Shown here piece after piece: positions 8,751 to 16,890 of a stretch of 64,000 bases of DNA (position 1 is its first letter; the number at the start of each line of letters is the position of its first letter). The position numbers and the translations under genes were made by a program. Source of the stretch: Ktedonosporobacter rubrisoli (GTDB lineage Bacteria; Chloroflexota; Ktedonobacteria; Ktedonobacterales; Ktedonobacteraceae); the NCBI RefSeq assembly GCF_004208415.1, contig NZ_CP035758.1:868001-932000 (forward strand), given 5' to 3'. The notes beneath the pieces are model-generated. The model worked only from the letters and a program-made list of their open reading frames with translations, did not search any database and was not told where the DNA came from.

Positions 8751-9194
8751 TTAGTGAAGCCATTGATCAGGTGGGGATTGCAAGCCTATCTCTGCCGTTC
8801 CTCTATCTCTATCGGATGTATGAGAGTTCCTAGCTGATTTTTTGTTAGCAATGGCAGCAAAAGAAGCGTACTGTTGCAAAGTGCGGTTTCGTTCGTTCAG
8901 AACGCTCACTACCCCACATGTCATTCCCGCTAAACCACCAATAATTGTCCAAAGCACCGTTATGATAACCTGAAGATGCCAGAATACAGCAGCGGCTACA
9001 CCTGTAGTGCCTGGGGTGAGAGTTCCATTGAGGTACATGCCATGCTCGGCTGCAATCGTTACTCCTGCCAATGCCAACAAAGGTGATGAAACAAAAAAGC
9101 CAAATGCACCATAGACACACACTCCGATTACAAGGTCAACCCACGCTCTATTAACCTTCTGTATCCTATTGACCACGGCCTGATATAGTTCCAT
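8751..9194 (-). CDS. small membrane protein, paralogue of the neighbour at 9242-9712
   Basis: 147 residues with two or three glycine-rich hydrophobic segments (about 20-50 and 65-100), then a polar tail ending QSPPDQWLH. It aligns along its length with the next upstream gene: VIGVCVYGAFG against VIGALILGAAG, LLALAGVTI against LLAMAGVVI, IIGGLAGMTCGV against LIGGLAGGLIGV, and the tail SPPDQWL against SPPGQYL. The pair arose by tandem duplication. The function is unknown; size and topology would suit a pilin-like, pore or exclusion protein of the element. Confidence 0.6.
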   Translation of the reverse strand: MELYQAVVNRIQKVNRAWVDLVIGVCVYGAFGFFVSSPLLALAGVTIAAEHGMYLNGTLTPGTTGVAAAVFWHLQVIITVLWTIIGGLAGMTCGVVSVLNERNRTLQQYASFAAIANKKSARNSHTSDRDRGTAEIGLQSPPDQWLH

Positions 9195-9241
9195 TCTATA
9201 TTTATCCTTCTTGAGAGTTATTAGTGGAAATCAAAGGAAGC

Positions 9242-9712
9242 CTAGTAAAGATATTGACCTGGAGGAGATTGAGACACTGCCAGCATTTCCCGCTCATAGT
9301 TTTTTACAAAGCTTTTCCCTACCACTTGTCCATCAATATCAAGCGAAGGAGTATACCCTGTTGCTTTTTCATTGGCTATGGAAGCAACAGAAGACGGAAC
9401 AGTGTACTGTAGGGTAGAATTGTTTTCTTTTTTACTGCTCTTTACCCCAATTAGCCCTCCTGCCAAACCACCAATAAGTCCTGTAAGTGCCGTTATGCCA
9501 GCCTGAAGATTCCCGAATGTTGCGACAGTTACGCCAGCAGACCACCCCTTTACGGTCAGCAAGGCGGAGTTGATGGCCATCGTTTGGGTAGTAGTATGTC
9601 CTATTACTACTCCAGCCATTGCTAATAAATGTGGGGCAAATAAAAGACCGGCTGCACCTAGAATAAGCGCACCGATCACAAAACCAACTAATATTTTATT
9701 TCCACGACTCAC
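9242..9712 (-). CDS. small membrane protein, paralogue of the neighbour at 8751-9194
   Basis: 156 residues read from a GTG start at 9712. Hydrophobic segments include VGFVIGALILGAAGLLFAP and GITALTGLIGGLAGGLIGV, with a polar tail ending QSPPGQYLY. It aligns with the 147-residue downstream gene over the whole length (identity mainly in the two membrane segments and the SPPxQ(W/Y)L end). The strictly kept C-terminus after a poorly conserved tail suggests a docking or sorting signal. No function can be assigned. Confidence 0.6.
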   Translation of the reverse strand: MSRGNKILVGFVIGALILGAAGLLFAPHLLAMAGVVIGHTTTQTMAINSALLTVKGWSAGVTVATFGNLQAGITALTGLIGGLAGGLIGVKSSKKENNSTLQYTVPSSVASIANEKATGYTPSLDIDGQVVGKSFVKNYEREMLAVSQSPPGQYLY

Positions 9713-9812
9713 ACATTATCCGACTGGTAAGATGACTCTTATTTCATATCTTAGCATAGATTCACTGCCTCTCCAATGGAAAGGCAGTGAACTTTTTGTG
9801 ACAATAAGGTCG

Positions 9813-10586
9813 CTAGATAGATGGGCAAGCACCTGACTTATCGCCTATCCATGAGCACCAGCCGGAAGCAATCGGCGTATAGGTCAAGTCCATACCAAAA
9901 TCCCAATTACTCTCGCACTTGTTAGAGTCATACAAATGGCCTGATGTCTTTTGTACCTCTACCCCGTAGATGGCATGCGCCGTAGTTCCGGGCGCGACCA
10001 AAATCCGTGGGCTGTTAGTTACAGTTACCTGTACAGCGCTCGCCACGCTATGATTAACCTGCTGCTTTACACTAAGAGCTATCGTTGTTATGATAAGGTC
10101 GATATCTTTACCGTCTAACGAGCTAGTGGCCTGCTTCTCGTCTGTAACCGTAACGGTCAAAGACTGACTGAACGTAACCGTCCAGTCTGTAGTAGTAGTA
10201 CCACCGTTGGTGTAAACCTGTTGGTACAGGATTTGCCAAGCTACACCTTTGTTAGCGAGCTGGTCGTACACCCAATGGGGGATGCATTGCGAAGTGGGAG
10301 TAAGGAATGTATTAGATGTAACAGGAGTACATGTGCCGTTATAACTTGAACATTCATAAAGATCCGTAGTCGGGTCAGAACTGTTAGAAGATGCATAGAA
10401 CGGCCAAGTACATACCCCATCTCCGTTCCCATTTCCAGGATGAGACGAGAGAGTACACTTTGTTAATTTGCCATTATGAACGTTATACGTGGAGTTAAGC
10501 GTAGTAGTGGTAGTGGTGGTGCAGCCTGCCATTACCAGCACCAAACACACTGAAAGTATCACCATGCCGTATAAACGATAAATCAT
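9813..10586 (-). CDS. secreted lipoprotein with Thr-rich mature start
   Basis: 257 residues. A signal peptide (residues about 5-21) ends in lipobox VMAGC, followed by a run of seven Thr. The mature protein is Ser/Thr/Asn-rich with several Cys (KCTLSS, GVCTW, YECSSYNGTC, SNKCESNW, GWCSWIG) likely to form disulphides outside the cell. A central stretch (TVTFSQSLTVTVTDEK) looks like beta strands. No known domain was recognised. It lies downstream of the transfer operon terminator and upstream of the two membrane paralogues on the same strand, so it may belong with them as surface components. Confidence 0.6.
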   Translation of the reverse strand: MIYRLYGMVILSVCLVLVMAGCTTTTTTTLNSTYNVHNGKLTKCTLSSHPGNGNGDGVCTWPFYASSNSSDPTTDLYECSSYNGTCTPVTSNTFLTPTSQCIPHWVYDQLANKGVAWQILYQQVYTNGGTTTTDWTVTFSQSLTVTVTDEKQATSSLDGKDIDLIITTIALSVKQQVNHSVASAVQVTVTNSPRILVAPGTTAHAIYGVEVQKTSGHLYDSNKCESNWDFGMDLTYTPIASGWCSWIGDKSGACPSI

Positions 10587-11044
10587 TTGTCTTTTTTACC
10601 TTTCTGACAGCAGTATAAATCTTTCGACTTACACAAGAAACGTCGGGCACGAAGCCTAAATGTGCCTATAACTTCCAGTTCTTATCATCTCTAAAGCTGT
10701 CTCAATGAATTGAGAGAACAGGCATGACTTGAAAAGAGTACAGACAATATTAAAATATATTAAATGCTTTACAACTTAAAGCATGATTTTATTAAGCTTT
10801 TGTTACAGTTCTACCTTACTCGGTCTAGCGACGACAAAAAAAGAGCAAGTATTTACGCTTGCTCTTGTTGTACTGTTGCCTAGCGGTGGGTAATCAGTTT
10901 CCGCTGGCTTTCCGGGAGGCTGCCGCTTTCGTGCTGGTACAAGATCATTTGTCATGGCTACGGCTAGTTCTGCTTAATGCTGCTCCATCAACTCTATAAG
11001 AGGCTGGCCCAGCACACGGATACGTGCCATTGGAATAATCCCAC
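10587..11044. other. intergenic region holding a terminator
   Basis: Apart from the terminator at 10834-10866 I see no gene or clear repeat. The stretch is AT-rich next to the lipoprotein start (10600-10830), where its promoter should lie. Confidence 0.4.
10834..10866 (-). terminator. intrinsic terminator of the transfer operon
   Basis: AAGAGCAAG (10841-10849) and CTTGCTCTT (10858-10866) form a perfect 9-bp stem with an 8-base loop. On the reverse strand the stem is followed directly by a run of seven T, as expected for a transcript arriving from 11045. Confidence 0.75.
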
Positions 11045-12490
11045 TCAGAGCATCCAGACCTTCAGGTTAGTGTACACTACTTCAGTCGGCTGGCCGAAGT
11101 TTTCAGCAGCAAATCCAAAGGTGCCAGGTTTGTAAGGCAGGCCGTTAGCACTGAGGTCTTCATTCATAACAAACTGACTATTCACATAGAAATACAAATT
11201 GCCATTATGTACATCCAGCGTCATGATATTGGCCTGATTAAGCCCGGATTTGATGGCGGAGCTGGTGCCGGATTGCACGACCTGGGTTTGCTTATTATTT
11301 TCGGTGTACTGATATAAAGTGAATGTTCCCTCTGAACCTACATCCATCCTGTAAAAGCCGTTTGCGGTATAGCCAAAAACAATGCCCGCATCGCCGGGTT
11401 TCAGCATCCTCTCCTGCACCTGGAAAGCGAAATTATTGAGAGCTATCCCCCTGCCTGCGCACCACATCCAGTAATTAGCTGAATTGGTTATAGCAAGATG
11501 ATAATCTTTTCCGGTGAACCAGCACGATCCGCCGAAGTTAAAAGTCAATACCCCCCAGGCATAACCCTTGTTATTATCGCTCAGGGGATCTTCGATGGCC
11601 GGTATTCCGCTTGTATCCTGAATGTACATTTGCTGTGCCGTGGTAGCAGTTGCGGTAGCAACCACCTCCGCTGTGGCCGTAGCGGCAACGCTCGCATTAT
11701 GGACATTCACCACATGAAATGCCGAGAAACCGCTTGCTGCCAGCAAAAGGCCAGCGAAACACAAAGCGGTCTTTTGCCACACAGAGGATTGTGGTGCGGG
11801 TAGTGGCCGTTGCCGCCCGGAAGCCTGCGATGACCGCCCCCTTATCTTCTGGATGGCCGCATAGGTGGCGGCTCCGAGGAGCGGAAACAGGAAGATATAT
11901 ACATCGAACGTTAGTACATAGAAATCTATCCACGTTAGGAAAATGACTACTCTAATAACAAAACCGGCAAGACAGCCGAGGAGTACAGGGGAAAGGGCAT
12001 CAAACCCTTTACGGCCTGAAATAGCGGCTATACACATTCCTATGGCGTAGGATAGCAGGCAGAGAAGCGGGGTATAAAAAGGCATGAGAAAGGAGATGTA
12101 ATAAATATGGTGCCAAAAGTAGGGCGCAACGCTTCCCCAGAAAAGAACCGCGCTCAGTAGCGCCAGGATATCCCTGACTATTTGCTTGTACCGCAAGGGA
12201 GGGGCAGGCGGAAGCGTGGCAGCGGAAGCGGAAGACGACACTGCACACCCCTTCGCATGGACAGGGGAAGGCATCGCAGGCGCGATTGGCGGTTCCTGAG
12301 AAGAAGCCGTTACAGGCATGATTGGGCCTGGCAGCCTGGCAGGCTGCAATGAATCTTCTATGATCAGGTTGTCGGGCGGAAGCTGCCGCCTTTGCGAGGA
12401 CGGTCGCCCAGGTGTTGAAACCGCATCCCAGGCATCATCCGTCGCGCTATTTGGCGGCGTATCGCTGGAAATGGAATCCCACTCATCCAT
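11045..12490 (-). CDS. membrane protein with Pro-rich N-terminus and C-terminal lectin-like outer domain
   Basis: About 481 residues. The ATG at 12490 is preferred because AAGGTGG lies 8 bases upstream; a GTG at 12502 is the alternative. A proline-rich cytoplasmic start carries LPPDNLIIEDS, then four or more membrane helices (about 105-215) and another near 240-260. A C-terminal outer domain of about 200 residues includes GSEGTFTLYQYTENN and GTFGFAAENFGQPTEVVYTN. That domain resembles the concanavalin/family-16-like sensor domains common in Ktedonobacteria. It overlaps the upstream gene's stop, so translation is coupled. It is the last gene of the transfer operon; contact with the cell surface or a partner cell is inference. 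Confidence 0.6.
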   Translation of the reverse strand: MDEWDSISSDTPPNSATDDAWDAVSTPGRPSSQRRQLPPDNLIIEDSLQPARLPGPIMPVTASSQEPPIAPAMPSPVHAKGCAVSSSASAATLPPAPPLRYKQIVRDILALLSAVLFWGSVAPYFWHHIYYISFLMPFYTPLLCLLSYAIGMCIAAISGRKGFDALSPVLLGCLAGFVIRVVIFLTWIDFYVLTFDVYIFLFPLLGAATYAAIQKIRGRSSQASGRQRPLPAPQSSVWQKTALCFAGLLLAASGFSAFHVVNVHNASVAATATAEVVATATATTAQQMYIQDTSGIPAIEDPLSDNNKGYAWGVLTFNFGGSCWFTGKDYHLAITNSANYWMWCAGRGIALNNFAFQVQERMLKPGDAGIVFGYTANGFYRMDVGSEGTFTLYQYTENNKQTQVVQSGTSSAIKSGLNQANIMTLDVHNGNLYFYVNSQFVMNEDLSANGLPYKPGTFGFAAENFGQPTEVVYTNLKVWML

Positions 12491-13596
12491 TATTTTTTCC
12501 ACCTTGTCTTGCCATCCGGCGTCATAAACGGAGCGCCGGATGGCAATGCCGCGAACGCCGGATCGGCGGGGCTTTGGATAACAGGAATTGCCTGTGGCAC
12601 TTGCGTAGCGGCAGCCTGCAATGGCATGGCTGCTTGTGATATTTGAGGCTCAGATGTATCCGTCATGACTAAATTATCCGGCAGGGTAACGCGGCGGCGA
12701 GGCCCATTGGACGATGGTTCCGGGGTTACTGGTTCCTGCTGCGGATAGCCCAGAGGAGAAGATGGTGACTGCGTAGAAGCATCTGCCGATGATGAAGGAG
12801 GTAGCGATACTGCCGGTGCCTGCTGGCTCGCGGTGGCTCCATTGGAAGCGATTGCTTCCGGCTGGGATAGGGAACCTTGCAGCGGCTCTGGTGCAGGTAG
12901 GGTTTTCTGAGTCTTCCGGCTCCGCGCCCGCCTGCGTTCAATCGCGGCAGCTAAGTCCGGGTCGGTGCCGGTCGGGATGCCTGCGGTTTCTTCAATCGGC
13001 CTGATTCCCGCCCCTCCGTTCTGGAAATACTCCATATTCTCGCTTGCGATTTCACCTTCGACCTGATTATCAAGCTGGTCAAGCATGCGGTCGATCTGTT
13101 TCTGAAAATCTATAGTCTCAAATAAGAACAGGCAGACGGCGCTCAGAATCAGATAGAACCCTAATGGCCGGAAGAGAAAGAACAGCGCAATCCCTGGAAT
13201 AAGCACGGCTGCCGGATCGATAAACCGCTTTACGATATGCTCAGGAAGCGGGAGGAAATAGCTGAACCAGGAGATGCCCCGGCTGTAGGTATGCCAGCGT
13301 ATGCCGCGCTTGATGTCGCGCCAGCGCAATCGGCGCTCGATGATTGCCGCTATCAGCACCGCGAGCGAAAACAGAACAACGATGGTTCCCGCTTGTGGCC
13401 CGAACGGGATAGCGCTGAAAATGCCATAACCCCACAACAACACGACCATGATCTGGATTTTCAGCATGTCGAGGAAACGGTAGCCAATCTTTCTGCGCAG
13501 AAACACCATGACCGTTAAGGCGGGGAATAACGTAAAATATTGCAGGATATTGACTTTCTGCTCAAAGGTGAAGGTCTGTTCCTGCTGCCCTTGCAT
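12490..13596 (-). CDS. polytopic membrane protein with Pro-rich tail, likely transfer component
   Basis: 368 residues after a strong AGGAGGT. Four or five membrane helices lie in the first 170 residues (YFTLFPALTVMVFL, IQIMVVLLWGYGIFSAIPF, TIVVLFSLAVLIAAII, VLIPGIALFFLF...). A charged segment follows (DFQKQIDRMLDQLDNQVEGE), then a disordered Pro/Ser/Gln-rich tail holding RRRVTLPDNLVMTDTS. A very similar short motif sits near the N-terminus of the next gene product. It lies between the coupling ATPase, which has no membrane helices of its own, and the lectin-like membrane protein. It could be the membrane anchor of the ATPase; this is inference. Confidence 0.6.
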   Translation of the reverse strand: MQGQQEQTFTFEQKVNILQYFTLFPALTVMVFLRRKIGYRFLDMLKIQIMVVLLWGYGIFSAIPFGPQAGTIVVLFSLAVLIAAIIERRLRWRDIKRGIRWHTYSRGISWFSYFLPLPEHIVKRFIDPAAVLIPGIALFFLFRPLGFYLILSAVCLFLFETIDFQKQIDRMLDQLDNQVEGEIASENMEYFQNGGAGIRPIEETAGIPTGTDPDLAAAIERRRARSRKTQKTLPAPEPLQGSLSQPEAIASNGATASQQAPAVSLPPSSSADASTQSPSSPLGYPQQEPVTPEPSSNGPRRRVTLPDNLVMTDTSEPQISQAAMPLQAAATQVPQAIPVIQSPADPAFAALPSGAPFMTPDGKTRWKK

Positions 13597-13708
13597 GAGA
13601 ATACCTCCTGGCGTCTATCGCTGACGTACTACTTTTTCCCTATCATCCTCTTCATTGCCCCTATATTTATTGCTTTCATGGATATAACACATCCAATAGG
13701 ATGCCTCG

Positions 13709-13757
13709 TGGCTATGACTCCGTTGAAACTTAAGAAATTACCTTTGGAGCATAGCCA
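13709..13757. repeat. inverted repeat between coupling-protein gene and membrane-protein gene
   Basis: TGGCTATG (13709-13716) and CATAGCCA (13750-13757) pair perfectly, and CTCC/GGAG extends the stem after a bulge. It has no T run on either side, so an RNA-processing or attenuating hairpin inside the operon is more likely than a full terminator. Confidence 0.4.
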
Positions 13758-13765
13758 TCTGACAC

Positions 13766-15205
13766 TTAACCCTGATTGAACGTCAGCAGCTTGAACGGCT
13801 GGCCGTCGTTAAAGATGTGCCCGCCCTTATAGACGATAGACTCCACCTGATAGCCATAGACCTCACCGCCGCGCTTTAAGGTGGTAAACCGTGCCGGTTC
13901 GACAAAATAGCGGCGCTGCTCGCTTTTGCTGACGCTGCTGCTGGCGCTATCATTCGCCTGCCCATGCGATGCGCTGATGCTGTCAACCATAACCCAGCGT
14001 TCGCCTAACAGTTCAGCGGCCCATTTGTTGGTATCGCCTGCATTCTGGCAGAAGAATTTCGTTTGCAGATTGCCCAGAAGCGCGTCTACGCTGTCGTCAT
14101 TGCCCAAGACCCTGCGGTAGCTCTCGCGGTTCTGGGTGAGATAGACCGTGCATCCGCCTGCGGATCGCGCCGTAGCCTGGTACTCGGCGTCAAAATCCGT
14201 GATGAAGTTCTGGGCCTCGTCCGCCCACAGGAACACAGGCCGTAAATACGCCCCTTGCGGCTTCGTCCGGCGCAATACCGCAATCTGGAAGCAGTATTTC
14301 CATGCCAGATTAGCGACACGCCCTGCAAGCCGGTATTCCTGTATGGGCAGGTCAATGATGATGATTTTGCCGTCAAAGGCGTCCTCCGGCCTGATGTTAG
14401 TGTCGGTGCTGAACAATTGCCGCAGGGGCCGGGTGACGAACGGCCTGACCAGCATGGCAAAAGACAGGGTGATAATGCTCCTGGTCTTCTCCGAAAGCAC
14501 CGGAAACTCGCGTGTCCAGTAATTCCGGCATTCTTCAAAATCGTCCAGCACTTCTTTGGGCGCATCTTTCAGGTTGCGGCCCGCTTCCATAATAATGGCG
14601 GCGCAGATGCTTTTACTGATCCATTCATCCTCGTTCATTTCTTTGAGGCTGGTCGGTGCAGTGGTCACGATGGAACGCAGCAGGGGAAGGGACACCGGCA
14701 GATTCGCAAAGAGAGGAAGGTCAACCAGGTTGGTATTCATGTGGTGAAGCGCATCCTCGAAGAATTTATTTTCCCCACCCCCTTCGTCCTTCCCGGCCCC
14801 GCCTGCTATCGCTCCGGCGATCTCGTCGAGCAGGGCGACGATGTTGATGGTGAGTCCTCCGCCTTCCCCGGCCCGCTCCGCTTCCCAATCCAGAAAATTA
14901 AACCGCCATTTGCTGCTGGCATCCACAATCACCAGGTCATCATAGCGGTCTGTATCCAGCGCCCATTGCTCCCACTGCGCACGCTCCTCTTTCTTGGCGC
15001 ACAGCACCAGCCCGCCGAAATCGTTCGCCAGATAGCCGAGCGCCAGGTGCTTCGCTACCCCGGAAGTCTTGCCGCTGCCGGTGGCTCCGAAGACGCATAC
15101 GCCGGTTAATGCGTCTGTCAATCTGAATGCCTGCCCGTTTCCCCAATTGCGGATGACCGTCAGCGGGTGAAAATCGGGCAGAGTATCCTCTCTGCCTGCG
15201 GGCAT
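13766..15205 (-). CDS. VirD4/TraG-type coupling ATPase lacking membrane segments
   Basis: 479 residues. Walker A GATGSGKT lies near residue 37 and Walker B VFLWADEAQNF near 325. A VYLTQNRESYRRV stretch follows, as in TraD/TraG C-domains, where the ATPase scans relaxosome and secretion signals. It starts almost at the ATPase core (NWGNGQAFRLTD), with no N-terminal membrane helices, unlike VirD4. It lies in the transfer operon between the small-protein block and a polytopic membrane protein. Known role of the family: a hexameric motor linking the relaxase-DNA complex to the mating channel. No VirB4 or other channel gene is visible in this window. Confidence 0.85.
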   Translation of the reverse strand: MPAGREDTLPDFHPLTVIRNWGNGQAFRLTDALTGVCVFGATGSGKTSGVAKHLALGYLANDFGGLVLCAKKEERAQWEQWALDTDRYDDLVIVDASSKWRFNFLDWEAERAGEGGGLTINIVALLDEIAGAIAGGAGKDEGGGENKFFEDALHHMNTNLVDLPLFANLPVSLPLLRSIVTTAPTSLKEMNEDEWISKSICAAIIMEAGRNLKDAPKEVLDDFEECRNYWTREFPVLSEKTRSIITLSFAMLVRPFVTRPLRQLFSTDTNIRPEDAFDGKIIIIDLPIQEYRLAGRVANLAWKYCFQIAVLRRTKPQGAYLRPVFLWADEAQNFITDFDAEYQATARSAGGCTVYLTQNRESYRRVLGNDDSVDALLGNLQTKFFCQNAGDTNKWAAELLGERWVMVDSISASHGQANDSASSSVSKSEQRRYFVEPARFTTLKRGGEVYGYQVESIVYKGGHIFNDGQPFKLLTFNQG

Positions 15206-15293
15206 TGTGTCACTCTTCTTTCACGTTTTTCAATATATAATGACCGGGTTTCGGGTGTGAGAAACCGTGGGGTGCGCGGATAGTAGGCACAGG

Positions 15294-15752
15294 TTACGGT
15301 GCTTTTCGGAAGGTGGATAAAATATCGTCCAGTTTTTCCCCGGTAATGAATTTGACCGAGGTAATCACCGGCTCCGCCTGTGCAGGCCGGGCAAATTCAT
15401 TCTCATGGTATTCCTGGATGAATTCGCACTGGCCGCTCTGGACAGCACGACGCACGTCTTTCAGGTTCGTCCCCCTTATCTCCACCGCCATGAAGCTGTA
15501 GAGCAAGGTAAATCCGTCGTCGAAATCGGCGCTGTAGACGACATCCATCAGATACCGGGATTGCGGCGTCTGGGAGGGTTGCAGCACGCAGCGGATTTCG
15601 AGATAGGGGGACGGACGGCCTCTTTTATCAAAGGCTTCGTAGGTTTTCTTGCCTGTGTTGGCCGGTGTGGCTCTTCTGTTCTGGCTCGCTGATGTTGGGG
15701 ATGCGGACGGCTGCTCTCCCCGGCGGAATTGGGACAGCGGATCGCTACTCAA
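15294..15752 (-). CDS. unknown element protein, divergent paralogue of 16891-17400
   Basis: 152 residues from a TTG start at 15752, with AGGTG upstream. The N-terminus SSDPLSQFRRGEQ resembles that of the next upstream gene (THDPLAPFRREPK). The body (YEAFDKRGRPSPYLEIR...LLYSFMAVEIRGTNLKDV... QCEFIQEYHENEF) aligns with the 169-residue protein at 16891-17400 (YKAFAARKGEP...LVFHNLVVKIYGEHLQEL...CIYIQVFNEKEH). A mixed alpha/beta fold without membrane segments is likely. Function unknown. It lies 88 bases before the coupling ATPase gene on the same strand. Confidence 0.55.
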   Translation of the reverse strand: MSSDPLSQFRRGEQPSASPTSASQNRRATPANTGKKTYEAFDKRGRPSPYLEIRCVLQPSQTPQSRYLMDVVYSADFDDGFTLLYSFMAVEIRGTNLKDVRRAVQSGQCEFIQEYHENEFARPAQAEPVITSVKFITGEKLDDILSTFRKAP

Positions 15753-15760
15753 TGCAGCAC

Positions 15761-16117
15761 CTATCTTTCCGGCTCCATATCTGGAGCCTGCACTCTATCC
15801 TTCCGGGCGGCTTCCCATAGCTTCAGGTCATGCTTTACTGCTGCGTCTATCTCCTTGTCTGACATCGAAATACGAGCTTGGGATTGTTGTAACTCCCGCT
15901 CTGCCTTATCATACACGGTTTCCAATGTTGGAATTAAAGCATGAGTGCTATAATAACCGCTTACCCCTGACAACGGGCTATCAGGGCTTTCTTTGAGCGC
16001 GTCTATTGCCAGCCTGAGACACCTATGCTCATCACTACCCCATATTTTATCCGGCAACGCCTTGTCCTCATCCTGCTTCGGTTCCCTTCTGAACGGCGCT
16101 AACGGGTCGTGCGTCAT
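15761..16117 (-). CDS. unknown small transfer-operon protein
   Basis: 118 residues, starting after GGGAGGGT. It begins MTHDPLAPFRREPKQ, sharing the DPLxxFRR start with the 152-residue downstream protein. The rest is charged and mostly helical (ETVYDKAERELQQSQARISM, DLKLWEAARKD). Its start lies 2 bases after the stop of the 99-residue gene upstream and it ends 8 bases before the next start, so all are tightly coupled. No known family was recognised. Confidence 0.55.
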   Translation of the reverse strand: MTHDPLAPFRREPKQDEDKALPDKIWGSDEHRCLRLAIDALKESPDSPLSGVSGYYSTHALIPTLETVYDKAERELQQSQARISMSDKEIDAAVKHDLKLWEAARKDRVQAPDMEPER

Positions 16118-16119
16118 GA

Positions 16120-16419
16120 CTACCCTCCCGGCTCCGGCTCAAAGTCCTGTAGAATGGCTTCGTTGTGCTCGCGTTCTTCTTCCTGCGCCTGATATAACCT
16201 GTCCATTGCCTGATATTCAGGATTAATGCCGCGCTGCTCGAAATTACCCTCCGCGATTTGCTGGGTCATGTTGTTGCCTCCCATGATCGGGGAAACCTGG
16301 CCGTTCATCAATATCTGCTGATACGCATAGCCGATGCCGCTATACATGTCCTGAAACCCGCGTCCTGTGCTTAGATACACGCTCTGCGCTGTCCGCTTGG
16401 CGTCTTCCCAATCTGGCAT
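16120..16419 (-). CDS. small transfer-operon protein with WEDAKRxAQ motif (copy 2)
   Basis: 99 residues after AGGAGGTG. It begins MPDWEDAKRTAQSVYLSTGRGFQD and is clearly a tandem duplicate of the 96-residue product of 16439-16729 (STWEDAKRAAQSTYINAGNGFQD; later AYQQILMNGQVSP against AYQQFLLTGQISP, and QQIAEGNF against HQIAEEPY). The tails diverge into acidic, disordered sequence. The Trp-Glu-x-x-Lys-Arg-x-Ala-Gln motif recurs in the relaxase and in the 74-residue gene at 17474. That points to a shared partner inside the transfer machinery; the function is unknown. Confidence 0.6.
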   Translation of the reverse strand: MPDWEDAKRTAQSVYLSTGRGFQDMYSGIGYAYQQILMNGQVSPIMGGNNMTQQIAEGNFEQRGINPEYQAMDRLYQAQEEEREHNEAILQDFEPEPGG

Positions 16420-16438
16420 GGCTCACACCTCCTATGGG

Positions 16439-16729
16439 CTATCCCAGCTCCGGCGCGTCCGGGTCTGGGCCTGTCAACCGGGGATCGGGATTCTCCTTTT
16501 CCCATGCGTCTCGGTAATGTGCATACTCCTGCCAGTCTGTTTCGGTCGGCTGGTAGGGTTCTTCGGCTATCTGGTGATGAATATCGCTCAGTCCCAGCGA
16601 AGGGGAGATCTGGCCGGTTAATAAGAACTGCTGGTACGCCTGGCCGAAACCGTTTCTGTCCTGAAATCCGTTGCCCGCATTGATGTACGTGCTCTGGGCT
16701 GCCCGCTTGGCATCTTCCCAGGTTGACAT
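16439..16729 (-). CDS. small transfer-operon protein with WEDAKRxAQ motif (copy 1)
   Basis: 96 residues from ATG 16729. An in-frame GTG at 16738 lies inside the ribosome-binding site GGGAGGTG and is therefore rejected. It begins MSTWEDAKRAAQSTY and is a tandem paralogue of the gene at 16120-16419, with an acidic Pro-rich end. Small, soluble and probably helical in the first 60 residues. Co-transcribed with the relaxase and coupling ATPase. It might be a relaxosome accessory or a secreted effector carrying the same signal as the relaxase; both are guesses. Confidence 0.6.
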   Translation of the reverse strand: MSTWEDAKRAAQSTYINAGNGFQDRNGFGQAYQQFLLTGQISPSLGLSDIHHQIAEEPYQPTETDWQEYAHYRDAWEKENPDPRLTGPDPDAPELG

Positions 16730-16890
16730 GGTTTTCACCTCCCAGGAACTATTTTCCAGTGGCTCACTTGTAGCCGGTAAACTCTAGTGAAATTATACTA
16801 TAAGTTACGCATGGCTTGCAGGAAGATTGGGGGATTTATCGAAAATGTGTTTAATTGATGCGGACTGGCAGGAAGATTCTTTTCCGCCCC

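Noticed and set aside
13540..13779. 79-codon plus-strand frame with a hydrophobic segment
   Set aside because: It overlaps the start of the membrane-protein gene antisense and has no suitable binding site.
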